Shown in pieces: positions 53,233 through 61,067 of a stretch of 64,000 bases of DNA. The notes under the pieces were generated by a model. It saw only the letters and a list, made by a program, of their open reading frames with translations. It had not been told where the DNA came from and did no database searches. Within the stretch, counting starts at the first letter, position 1; each line of letters begins with the position of its first letter. A program made the position numbers and the translations under genes. Source of the stretch: Myxococcaceae bacterium (GTDB lineage: Bacteria > Myxococcota > Myxococcia > Myxococcales > UBA5297). The DNA lies in NCBI GenBank assembly GCA_017500825.1, contig JAFVYB010000081.1, positions 1 to 64,000 on the forward strand, in the 5' to 3' direction.

Positions 53233-54141
53233 TCAGCGACCGCCGCCCCAGCCCAGGCGCGAGCGCAGGATGGTGAAGAAGTCGAGGCGCGGATTGCGCA
53301 CGAGCATGACGCGGGAAGGCGCGACTTCGACGCGGACGCGATCGCGCGGTCTGAGTGGCCAGCCGAGCTGTCCGTCGAGCGTGAGGAAGACCTCGGAGCA
53401 TCCCGGGCGCAGGCTGAGTTCGACGCGGCGGTTGCCGGGGATGACGATCGGGCGCTGCGCCAGCGTATGGGGGCAGATCGGCGTGACGAGGATGGCGCTC
53501 AGCGTCGGGTCGAGGATGGGGCCGGCGGCGGAGAGCGAGTAGCCGGTCGATCCGGTGGGCGTGGAGACGATGACGCCGTCGGCGCGGAAGCTGGCCACGG
53601 GCAGGCCGTCGATGCGGGTGTCGAGCTCGATGATGCGAGAGAGCGCGCCCTTCATCACCACCGCCTCGTTGAGCACCTGCGCCGGAGGAACCGGCCTGGA
53701 GTTTTCGCCCGCAGAGTCGGTCGTGTCCGCCGCGGCGACCTCATCCCCGTCGCGACAGAGACTGACGACGAGCTTGACGCGGGGCTGCACCTCGAATCGG
53801 CCCTCGATCACCTCGCCGAGCAATGGCAGCGCGTCGTCGACCGGGATTTCGGTCATGAAGCCGAGCGATCCCAGATGGACGCCAAAGAGGGGGACCTCGC
53901 CGTCGCCGAGCAGGCGCGCCGCGCGCAGCAGCGTGCCGTCACCGCCAAGAACAACGCAGAGATCGGCCTGACAAAACGCGCTTTGGGGCGCCGGTGTCAG
54001 TCCAAGCGCCTCGGCGTTGTCGCGCTCGCCAAAAAACTCGACGCCCCTCTCCCGGAGAAAGCCGCCCAGCGATTCGACGAGCGGCCGCGCTTCGGGCTTG
54101 TGCTCGTTGACGACGAATCCGACGCGCCTGACCGCGCTCAC
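53233..54141 (-). CDS. nadK: NAD kinase
   Basis: NAD kinase phosphorylates NAD to NADP. The 302-residue protein has the catalytic GGDGT motif (66-70), LNEAVV, and the conserved PTGSTGYSLSAAGPI. Its ATG lies 4 bases after the upstream TPR gene and recN follows, so the three are probably one operon. An insert around 125-150 (AAADTTDSAGENSRPV) is a low-complexity loop. Confidence 0.96.
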   Translation of the reverse strand: MSAVRRVGFVVNEHKPEARPLVESLGGFLRERGVEFFGERDNAEALGLTPAPQSAFCQADLCVVLGGDGTLLRAARLLGDGEVPLFGVHLGSLGFMTEIPVDDALPLLGEVIEGRFEVQPRVKLVVSLCRDGDEVAAADTTDSAGENSRPVPPAQVLNEAVVMKGALSRIIELDTRIDGLPVASFRADGVIVSTPTGSTGYSLSAAGPILDPTLSAILVTPICPHTLAQRPIVIPGNRRVELSLRPGCSEVFLTLDGQLGWPLRPRDRVRVEVAPSRVMLVRNPRLDFFTILRSRLGWGGGR

Positions 54142-54145
54142 GGCC

Positions 54146-54985
54146 CTATCCCTTCACCGGTTCGACCGCGCCGAGGCAGGCCAGAAACTCCGGAGAGTTT
54201 CGGATCGACTCGAACATCGGATCGTCGCGCAGCCAGGAGAGCACTTTGCCCGCGTCGAGTTTGAGGGCGTCCTTGAGGGCGGCGATGGACGACTCGGGCT
54301 TGTTCCACAGGGCGTAGAGCGCGGCCAGGTTGTAGGGGATGAGCACCTCTTCCTGATTGAGCTCCTGGGCCCGCTGATAGGCGCGCTCGGCCTCGGCGTA
54401 GAAACCCTTCTGCGCGTAGCAGATGCCCAGATTGAGGTGGCCCTCGAACTCCTCGGGGTCGGCGCGGATGACTTCTTTGAGCTGGTTGATGGCCTCGCGC
54501 AGCTCGTCGTCGTCCATGTGCAGATCGGCGAGTTCCAGGCGCGCGAAGGTGTCGTTCGGTTCGAGCTCGATCGCCGTCTTGAGCGCCTGTTTGGCCTCGT
54601 CGACCTTGCCCAGCTCGGCGTAGGTGATGCCGAGATTGACGTGGGCGTCGCGGTAGTCGGGCTCCTGCTCGATGGCGAGGCGATACTCGCTGACCGCCAT
54701 GTCGAGCGCGTGCGACGAGAGGAAGCAGGCCAGGTTGTAGTGGGCCATGGCGCTGTCCGGCTCGATGTCGAGCGCCGTCAGGTATTCGGCCAGCGCTTCG
54801 CGAAACCGCCCCTTCTCCGCGTGGACCGTCGCCAGGTTGTCGTGGGCGTGAGCGCTGTTCGGATCGAGCTCAATCGCCTTGCGAAACTCGTTGGCCGCCT
54901 CGTCGAGCCACCCCCGATCGGCCAGCTCGATGCCGCGCGCGTTGTGCAGATCCGACTGGATCAGAGGGTCTTTCTTGTCTGCCAT
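54146..54985 (-). CDS. TPR-repeat protein
   Basis: The 279-residue protein consists of about seven TPRs (for example ANEFRKAIELDPNSAHAHDN, LTALDIEPDSAMAHYNLACF, YQRAQELNQEEVLIPYNLAA). There is no signal or membrane helix, so it is a cytoplasmic scaffold. It heads the cluster with nadK (4 bases away) and recN. ATG 54985 (MADKKDPLIQ) was selected because the frame's upstream 85 codons lack TPR character. Confidence 0.88.
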   Translation of the reverse strand: MADKKDPLIQSDLHNARGIELADRGWLDEAANEFRKAIELDPNSAHAHDNLATVHAEKGRFREALAEYLTALDIEPDSAMAHYNLACFLSSHALDMAVSEYRLAIEQEPDYRDAHVNLGITYAELGKVDEAKQALKTAIELEPNDTFARLELADLHMDDDELREAINQLKEVIRADPEEFEGHLNLGICYAQKGFYAEAERAYQRAQELNQEEVLIPYNLAALYALWNKPESSIAALKDALKLDAGKVLSWLRDDPMFESIRNSPEFLACLGAVEPVKG

Positions 54986-55305
54986 GTCGTCGAAAACCTC
55001 TGTGGTGAGAGCTGTCCTGTGCCGCCCTTGTCGCCAGCGCCACAGTGACCGCCCACACCGCCTGAACGCAGCCCCCGCCCGCCGGGAGCGCTCCAACTCA
55101 GGGACAGCGCCCACACCGCGCCAAATTCCCGCTCCCCGGGCCGTCGCCAAAAGGCCGCGCTGCCTACTTTTCCGATCCGCCTTTTGCAAAGGCATGAAAG
55201 CGCCGCGTTTGGGCCAGCCAGGCCGGTCTTCTTCCCTCAAACATCGGCTGTCCGAGGCAGATCTCGCCGCCAGTGCCGCGTCAGCGCGTCGCCTGCTCCA
55301 CAGAG
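54986..55305. other. Intergenic stretch between yhbY and the TPR-nadK-recN cluster
   Basis: No gene is called; the small frames here are shadows. The cluster's promoter should lie here but was not pinpointed. Confidence 0.3.
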
Positions 55306-55809
55306 TCAGCGCATCGCCTTCTTGGATGAACGATGGGGCAAAGAGCGCCGCTTGGACCTCGCCTTGGGAACCGGCGCGGGGACATGCCGCTCGAATTCAG
55401 TCGCGTCGCCTGCCTGGGCAAAGGGGTCGTCGCCCGCGGTTTCGGCCTTGTCCCGGCTCGCTGGTTTGACGCCCGCGCGCGCCACGGTCTTGGTCTTGCC
55501 CGCTTTGGCGCCATCGGAAGGCAGCGCGATGCGCGGTTCGTCGGCGTCAGCTCGATAGAGGAGGAAGGTCCTGCCCAACACTTGAGCGAGCTCGGCCCGC
55601 GTGGCTTCGGCCAGGGCGTCGGCCGCCTCGCGGCGATCCATGGGCGCGCTCTCTCCCACGCGAATTTTGATGAGTTCGTGATCGCTCAGCGCCTGCTCCA
55701 CAGCCGCCAGAAACGCCTCGGAAAGCCCCTCCTTGCCCACCTGCAGAACGGGGTCGAGGTGGTGGCCGAGCCCCCGCAAAAAGCGCCGATCTTTTCCTGA
55801 AAGTGCCAT
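55306..55809 (-). CDS. yhbY: YhbY/CRS1 family RNA-binding protein with basic C-terminal tail
   Basis: YhbY proteins bind the 50S ribosome precursor. The first ~95 residues match the family (MALSGKDRRFLRGLGHHLDP, VGKEGLSEAFLAAVEQAL, HELIKIRVGE, GRTFLLYR). The remaining ~70 residues are a basic, Ala/Lys-rich extension not found in the E. coli protein, perhaps for RNA contact. ATG 55809 was chosen because it is the family start; the ORF begins earlier. Confidence 0.9.
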   Translation of the reverse strand: MALSGKDRRFLRGLGHHLDPVLQVGKEGLSEAFLAAVEQALSDHELIKIRVGESAPMDRREAADALAEATRAELAQVLGRTFLLYRADADEPRIALPSDGAKAGKTKTVARAGVKPASRDKAETAGDDPFAQAGDATEFERHVPAPVPKARSKRRSLPHRSSKKAMR

Positions 55810-56102
55810 CGCTCTGACTGCTCCTGAAGTCTGAAAATCGCCTAAGTTATTGAAATTATTGAGCTTTTTCCCGAGTCCTGAGAAAAGGGCGCGCTCTGTA
55901 GCACAGCGGCCTGGCAATGCCATGCAAAATGACGCGACGGCGCGCGTCGGGACGGCCAGTGGTTTCCGGCGACAAATCCGGGCGCCAGAGCTGGTCGACA
56001 GATCCGCCGCTCAACCGCGGTCGCCGGAGGCCTCAGTCGCGCGTGTGTCCAGGGGAGAAGGCGCTGCCGGCGCTCGATAAGCCTCTGGCCGGGATGGATT
56101 TG
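55810..56102. other. Intergenic stretch upstream of yhbY
   Basis: Nothing recognised. An AT-richer patch at 55838-55868 may include the yhbY promoter. Confidence 0.3.
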
Positions 56103-56660
56103 TCAGCCCCCATCGCGCCGCGCCCATTCGAGCGCGAGCTCCAGGGCCAGCAAAGCCGCGCAAAGTCGCACCTCGCCGCGTTCACCCTCGATGTGTCGGC
56201 GAAAAACGCGCGCTTCAGCGCTGTCGGCGATGGCCAGATAGACCGTTCCCACCGGGTCGTCCGCAGTGCCGCCCGAGGGACCTGCCCAGCCCGTGATGGC
56301 AACGCCGAGATCCGCGCCCGAACGCTCGCGCACCGCTCGGGCCAGGGCTTCTGTCACCGGCGCCGAGACAGGCCCAAATCGCGCCACGAAATCCGGGTCG
56401 AGGCCGCACAGATCGCTCTTGGCCCGCGTCTGGTAGACGACCGCCGAGGAGACGAACGCCGCGCTCGCGCCTGAGACTTCGGTGAGGAGGGCCGCGCAGA
56501 GGCCGCCGGTACACGACTCGGCGAGCGCCACGGTCTTGTTCGCGCCACAGAGGGCGGCGATGGCCTCTGCCGGAAGATTTTGACGGCGGGCGAGAAGAAA
56601 ACGCCGCTCTTCATGGCCCAATGGCCCGTCCAACGCGCCAGCGGTGTCGATGGGCTTCAA
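56103..56660 (-). CDS. pncC: CinA-type nicotinamide-nucleotide amidohydrolase (PncC)
   Basis: The enzyme removes the amide from nicotinamide mononucleotide in NAD recycling. The 185-residue protein is the stand-alone CinA C-terminal domain: VALAESCTGGLCAALLTEV (active-site Ser/Thr region), SGASAAFVSSAVVYQTRAKS and GVAITGWAGPSGGT. A TTG at 56660 with GAGGAGG just upstream was chosen; a GTG at 56762 is possible but its extra residues are not CinA-like. tRNA-Val lies upstream on the same strand with a terminator between. Confidence 0.88.
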   Translation of the reverse strand: MKPIDTAGALDGPLGHEERRFLLARRQNLPAEAIAALCGANKTVALAESCTGGLCAALLTEVSGASAAFVSSAVVYQTRAKSDLCGLDPDFVARFGPVSAPVTEALARAVRERSGADLGVAITGWAGPSGGTADDPVGTVYLAIADSAEARVFRRHIEGERGEVRLCAALLALELALEWARRDGG

Positions 56661-56743
56661 GACAGCCTCCTCCCCAGTGTCCGAGCGAGCCTTGCAAGCT
56701 GCGCACGGAAGTGACGGCGCGCCGCCACTCTCCCGTTTGGGCA

Positions 56744-56780
56744 ACAAAAAACCGGAACCCACGCTGAAGCGAGTCCCGGT
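56744..56780 (-). terminator. Terminator after tRNA-Val
   Basis: On the minus strand ACCGG pairs with CCGGT and the inner bases extend the stem (GACTCGC with GCGTGGGTT, imperfect), followed by TTTTTTGTT, six bases past the tRNA. Confidence 0.75.
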
Positions 56781-56785
56781 CTGAA

Positions 56786-56860
56786 TGGTGGGCGATGCTG
56801 GGTTCGAACCAGCGACCCCTGCCGTGTGAAGGCAGTGCTCTACCGCTGAGCTAATCGCCC
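56786..56860 (-). tRNA. tRNA-Val (anticodon CAC)
   Basis: Acceptor GGGCGAT with ATCGCCC, D-arm AGCTCAGCGGTAGAGC, anticodon stem CTGCC/GGCAG around TTCACAC, T-loop GGTTCGAACCC. The anticodon CAC reads GTG. The 3' ACCA is encoded. Confidence 0.96.
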
Positions 56861-56944
56861 AAAGCCGCCGAAAAACGGCGCGGCCCTCTGCCTATCTGCT
56901 CTCGCTTTGTCAAGCGCAAAACGAGCGGTCTGACATGGCGGCGA

Positions 56945-57655
56945 TCACTCGTCGATCAGCTCGGTCCGGTCTTCCGAAAGCGCCTCTGTCGGGGCGGTCT
57001 GAGGCGGCTCGATGGGGATGCCGGCGGAGAGCTCCGCGCCCATCGGATCGGTGAGGCGGAAGAGAAAGTCGTTGAAGGCGTCGAAATAGCCGTCGTGGCT
57101 CAGCTCGGCGGGAACGAGGCCGGGAAATTCGGGGATTTCGGTCGAGTCGAGTTCGAGTGGCGCCTTCCACAAGGTGTCGCCGCCGATGTGGAAGAGGCGG
57201 GCGCGGCCTTCGAGGAAGAAGCCCGTCTTGCCGGTCTCGGGGTTGAAGCGCAGGCCCGAGCGCTCGACGATGACTTCGAGGACGGTGTTGGCGCCCTTTT
57301 CCTTGAGCAGCTCGTAGCGGGGGCTCTCGGCGCGATCCTGAACGAGCAGGAGGTCGAGGACGGTGGACACCTCGACGCTCGGCATGATCGAGGTCCAGGG
57401 CTCGACGTTGGGCAGGTGGGCGATGATGGCCGAGCGCAGGCGCTCGTTCATCTGAAAGGCGTTGAGGCGGCCGCGCAGGCGTTTTTCGTGGGCCGCGTCC
57501 TTCTCGGCGAGCGCGAGCTGGGGGTCGGTTTCGGCGCGCATCACGATGGCGGGGCGCTCGATGGTGCCGAGGACTTCGGGGTTGAGCGACTTGTGGGCGC
57601 AGGCGCCGAGCAGCAGGGCGAGCGGGACGATCCAAAGCGTGGCGTTCTTTGTCAT
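56945..57655 (-). CDS. Lipoprotein of unknown function
   Basis: The 236-residue protein has a lipobox (LGAC, Cys19) after a short signal. The mature protein is a mixed alpha/beta domain (VEVSTVLDLLLVQDRAESPR, NTVLEVIVERSGLRFNPETG, GRARLFHIGGDTLW) that looks like a stand-alone periplasmic or outer-membrane lipoprotein. No family was recognised. ATG 57655 was chosen from the signal peptide. Confidence 0.68.
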   Translation of the reverse strand: MTKNATLWIVPLALLLGACAHKSLNPEVLGTIERPAIVMRAETDPQLALAEKDAAHEKRLRGRLNAFQMNERLRSAIIAHLPNVEPWTSIMPSVEVSTVLDLLLVQDRAESPRYELLKEKGANTVLEVIVERSGLRFNPETGKTGFFLEGRARLFHIGGDTLWKAPLELDSTEIPEFPGLVPAELSHDGYFDAFNDFLFRLTDPMGAELSAGIPIEPPQTAPTEALSEDRTELIDE

Positions 57656-57736
57656 GTCAGACCTCTCTCTCGTTGGACGCGGTGAGGCGTGCGGGTGAAG
57701 GCGCCCCGAAGGGCGGAAGGCGCGGCCGGCGGGCAC

Positions 57737-58327
57737 TCAGCTGGCAAACGCGCGGATGAAAAGGGGGCGGAGCGCGGGGCCTGCGCTGAGCAGCTTCTGG
57801 TCCAGGTCGACCGAGATGAACTGCTTGAGCGTCACACCGAGGCGCGGCTTCTCCTGGGACAGGCGCTGGAAGTCGGCGGCGGTGATCTCGATGAGCAGCG
57901 TCTCGCTCTCGGCCATGGCGGTGCACAGGTGGTGGGTGGCGTCGTCGAGGAGCGCCGACTGCCCGAGCAATTCGCCCTCGCCCAGGGCCCCCAGTTTGGC
58001 GACGCGGCCGTCTTCGGCCTTCATTGTCAGCTGAACGCGCCCTTCGATGACGAGGTAGAGCGCCTCGGAGGGGGCGCCCTCGTCGAAGAGAATCTGGCCG
58101 ACGCGCAGGAATTTGCGGCGCGCGATGTCGCAGATGAGCTCCAGCCCGCTGACGGGAAAGTCTTTGAGGACAGGGGCCTTCTGCAGGTGGGTGGGCGTGA
58201 CGCGGAGCGCGGGGTTGGACTGGCTCGACAGGCTCGGCTGCTGCGGCCGAAGCGGCATGTTCGTCTGGCTCGACAGTCTCGGTTGCGGCGGCCGAAGCGG
58301 CGAGTTCGGCTGTGTCGGTTTGCTCAT
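57737..58327 (-). CDS. Cyclic-nucleotide-binding-fold (CRP-like) protein with Pro/Gln repeat N-terminus
   Basis: The 196-residue protein has a low-complexity start with a tandem repeat (LRPPQPRLSSQTNMP, LRPQQPSLSSQSNPA) and then a cNMP-binding domain (about 60-160: ILFDEGAPSEALYLVIEGRVQ, LGEGELLGQSALLD). The phosphate-binding cassette lacks the Arg (xRxA) that binds the cyclic phosphate; it reads DDATHHLCTA, so the fold may be present without classical ligand binding. There is no DNA-binding domain. ATG 58327 was chosen. It follows the carbonic anhydrase gene on the same strand. Confidence 0.83.
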   Translation of the reverse strand: MSKPTQPNSPLRPPQPRLSSQTNMPLRPQQPSLSSQSNPALRVTPTHLQKAPVLKDFPVSGLELICDIARRKFLRVGQILFDEGAPSEALYLVIEGRVQLTMKAEDGRVAKLGALGEGELLGQSALLDDATHHLCTAMAESETLLIEITAADFQRLSQEKPRLGVTLKQFISVDLDQKLLSAGPALRPLFIRAFAS

Positions 58328-58382
58328 GGCGTTCTCTTGGGAAAGGCGCGCGTCGGCGCGGGGATTCTTCTCGCGGGCGATC

Positions 58383-58937
58383 TCAGACCAGTGGATCGCG
58401 CTTGGCAAATTCCATGGCGCGGGCGGCGGCCTCTCGATGGCCTGCCTGGTAGCGCAGGTAGTTGGCGGCGTTGTCGAGGAGCGCCTGGACTTCTTCGTCG
58501 GAGAGCGTTCGCAGGACGCGGCCGGGCGTACCCATGACCAGGCTGCGCGGCGGGACGACTGTCCTCGGCGTGACGACCGTTCCGGCGGCGACGAGCGACC
58601 CGCTGCCGATGATTGCGCCGTCGAGGACAATGGCGCCGATGCCGATGAGCGAGCCGTCGCCAATGGCGCAGCCGTGCAGGTTGGCGCCGTGGCCAATGGA
58701 GACGCGCGCGCCGACGACGAGCGGGTGGGTGTCGTGGGTGACGTGGAGGCAGGCGAGGTCCTGGACGTTGGTCTCCTCGCCGATGCGGATGAAGTTCACG
58801 TCGCCGCGAATCACGGCGTTGCACCAGACGCTGGAGCGAGGACCGATCGTCACCTCGCCGATGATCTGGGCGCTCTCGTCGACATAGGCGTCCGCCGCGA
58901 CGCTGGGGAATTTGCCGAGGTAACCGCGCAGGGCCAT
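58383..58937 (-). CDS. Gamma-class carbonic anhydrase family protein
   Basis: The 184-residue protein is a left-handed beta-helix of the gamma carbonic anhydrase type. Zinc-site histidines are in place: HVTHDTH and IGHGANLHGC; also RGDVNFIRIGEETNVQD and the closing GTPGRVLR. Members hydrate CO2 or have other, unproven roles; the family-typical order is intact. It is likely co-transcribed with the cNMP-fold gene 55 bases downstream. Confidence 0.92.
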   Translation of the reverse strand: MALRGYLGKFPSVAADAYVDESAQIIGEVTIGPRSSVWCNAVIRGDVNFIRIGEETNVQDLACLHVTHDTHPLVVGARVSIGHGANLHGCAIGDGSLIGIGAIVLDGAIIGSGSLVAAGTVVTPRTVVPPRSLVMGTPGRVLRTLSDEEVQALLDNAANYLRYQAGHREAAARAMEFAKRDPLV

Positions 58938-59011
58938 GGCTGTGACTCCTGAATCGATGGGGACGCCCCCGAGAGCGCGAGAGCGGTTGTCGCGCGCCAG
59001 CCAGGGATGGT

Positions 59012-59437
59012 TCAGGCCCCGACCCGGGAGAGGACGCCGCCGCGCCCGAGGAAAATTCGCGCGCAGGTGGCGCCGATGGTGACGCCGCAGAGGTCGGCCA
59101 GAAGGTCGCCCGCGCTCGCGTCACGCGATGGAACCGTCGCCTGGTAGAGCTCGTCGGCAAGGCCGCAGAGTCCGCCGAGGGCGATCATGACGGGCAGCGC
59201 GCGCCTGAGTTCGAGGCCGTTTCCCTTGAGAAAAAGCGCCCTGAGCCCCAGCGCGCCGAGGCCGGCGTATTCGAGGAGGTGCGCGAGCTTGTCGGCGTTG
59301 GGAATGGCCATCCACGAGGCGGGGGGCGACAGCCGCGACTGGGAGAGCGACGAGAGCGCGAAGATCATCGCGATGTAGAGCGCCACTGGTCCGACCTGAC
59401 CCGCGATGAGCCCAGCCGACAGACCGCGCTTGTTCAT
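59012..59437 (-). CDS. VanZ-like family membrane protein
   Basis: The 141-residue protein has three to four hydrophobic helices (LIAGQVGPVALYIAMIFAL, HLLEYAGLGALGLRALF, PVMIALGGLCGLADELYQ) and the VanZ-like motifs DKLAHLLEYAGLG and DELYQATVPSRDASAGDLLA. VanZ-like proteins are of unknown general function. The ATG overlaps the miaB stop by 4 bases (ATGA), so the two genes are coupled. The longer frame upstream was dropped. Confidence 0.85.
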   Translation of the reverse strand: MNKRGLSAGLIAGQVGPVALYIAMIFALSSLSQSRLSPPASWMAIPNADKLAHLLEYAGLGALGLRALFLKGNGLELRRALPVMIALGGLCGLADELYQATVPSRDASAGDLLADLCGVTIGATCARIFLGRGGVLSRVGA

Positions 59438-60831
59438 GTGCCGTGACCTCTCTGGGCGCCGAAGAGGGCGTTGGCCGAGGCCGAGGTGATCTCGACCGGC
59501 ACGATCTCGCCGACGCGCGCGCTTCCCTCGAAGTTGACCGTCCTGCTTTCCGGCGTGCGGCCAAAGAGCCTGTCGCCACGCGTCTTGGAAACGCCCTCGA
59601 CCAGGACCTCGACGGCCTGCCCCACCTTGGCCTCGGCGTAGGCGAGCGAGATGTCGCGCGCCACGGCCTGCAGCTTCTCCAATCTGCGCACCTTTTCCTC
59701 GTGCGGCACCCGGCCCCATTCCTCCTCGTGCAGCGCGGCGCTCGTGCCTTCGCGTGGCGAGAAGACGAACGAGTAGATGTTCTCGTAACGGACCTCGCGA
59801 CAGAGGGCGATCGTCTCCTCGAACTCGTCTGCGGTCTCGCCTGGAAAGCCGGCGATGATGTCGGTCGTCAGGGCGATGCCGGGGCGTGCCGCGCGCAGTT
59901 TGGCGACGCGCGAGAGGTAGTCGGCCACGGTGTAACCGCGCCTCATTTTGGCCAGCACGCGATCGCAGCCCGACTGCACCGGCAGGTGGAAGCTCGGCAT
60001 CAGCTTGGGGAGATCGGCAAAGGCCTGGACGAGGTCGTCGCCGAGGTCGTGCGGGTTGCTCGTGGTGAAGCGGACGCGCGCGATGCCATCCACTTCGCAG
60101 ACAGCGCCGAGCAGCGCGGCAAAGGAGCAGCCGCCATCGTAGGAATTGACGTTCTGGCCGATGAGAACCACCTCGCGCACGCCGGCATCGGCCATGGCGC
60201 GCACCTCGGAGAGAACTTCGGCCACTGGACGGCTCAACTCCCGGCCCCGCGTCCGCGGCACGACGCAGTAGGCGCAGCCGTTGTTGCAGCCCTTCATCAC
60301 TGTCACGAGCGCGCTGGCCCGACCGCGCACTGTCTCGGGGTCGGCGCCGGGAAAGGCGTAGCTGTGGCGATCGGTGAAAGAGGTGTCGCAGAGGCGCTCG
60401 CCGTCAAAGGCGCGCCGCACGAGCGCTGGCAGCCGCGGGATGGCATCAGGGCCGAGCACGAGGTTGAGCCACGGCACCTGTCGCAGGAGCGCGTCCTTCT
60501 GGTGTTGGGCCACGCATCCGGCCACGGCCAGGCAGCGACGGCGTCCACCGCGCACGGGTTTGAGCCGTCCGAGGAGCGAAATGACCTTGTGCGACGGCTT
60601 CTCGCGCACCGCGCAGGTGTTGATGAGGGCGAGGTCTGCCTCTTCGAGTGAGTCGGCGCGCGTCATCCCGCTTCGCGTCAAGAGCTCGGCCATGCGCTCC
60701 GAGTCGTATTCGTTCATCTGGCAGCCAAAGGTCTGGATGCAGAAGGTGCGGCCGACGAGCGAATCGCGCGCGCTCTCGGCGGGCGTCTCGGCGGTGGCGA
60801 AGGGGGGGGCGAAATCGGCAGGTGTCGTCAT
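59434..60831 (-). CDS. miaB: tRNA-2-methylthio-N6-dimethylallyladenosine synthase
   Basis: MiaB adds the methylthio group to isopentenyl-adenosine-37 of tRNAs. The 465-residue protein has the three-Cys auxiliary-cluster motif set (FGCQMNEYDSE; NTCAVREKP; AGCVAQ), the radical-SAM motif CNNGCAYCVVPRTRGRE (family usually VPYTRGRE), the core, and a C-terminal TRAM domain (VGQAVEVLVEG, LFGRTPESRTVNF). ATG 60831 was chosen; the longer frame (to 61020) is poor. It is coupled to vanZ. No miaA is in the window. Confidence 0.96.
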   Translation of the reverse strand: MTTPADFAPPFATAETPAESARDSLVGRTFCIQTFGCQMNEYDSERMAELLTRSGMTRADSLEEADLALINTCAVREKPSHKVISLLGRLKPVRGGRRRCLAVAGCVAQHQKDALLRQVPWLNLVLGPDAIPRLPALVRRAFDGERLCDTSFTDRHSYAFPGADPETVRGRASALVTVMKGCNNGCAYCVVPRTRGRELSRPVAEVLSEVRAMADAGVREVVLIGQNVNSYDGGCSFAALLGAVCEVDGIARVRFTTSNPHDLGDDLVQAFADLPKLMPSFHLPVQSGCDRVLAKMRRGYTVADYLSRVAKLRAARPGIALTTDIIAGFPGETADEFEETIALCREVRYENIYSFVFSPREGTSAALHEEEWGRVPHEEKVRRLEKLQAVARDISLAYAEAKVGQAVEVLVEGVSKTRGDRLFGRTPESRTVNFEGSARVGEIVPVEITSASANALFGAQRGHGT

Positions 60832-61033
60832 GGGCGGGCCTCGAACAGGGGAAAGCCCCTCGGCGCAAAAAGGACGCGTCGCGCAAAGTCTCCCCAATGG
60901 AGACCCCGGCACGGGTGGATGCGTGTCGTCCGCGACAGAAGGCGGGCGCCTCGACAGAGAACGGCGTCCGTCATCCCCCGGCCGAGGCGTGGGCGCGGTG
61001 GGCGGCGCGGGAAACAGCATTTTCCGACGCGTT

Positions 61034-61045
61034 GAAAGCGCTTTC
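61034..61045. other. 12-bp palindrome downstream of hydG
   Basis: GAAAGCGCTTTC, extended by CGCG on both sides with small mismatches, lies between hydG and miaB. No T run follows; it may be a weak terminator or an operator. Confidence 0.35.
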
Positions 61046-61067
61046 GCGCGCCCGTTGCGTTCCCGTT

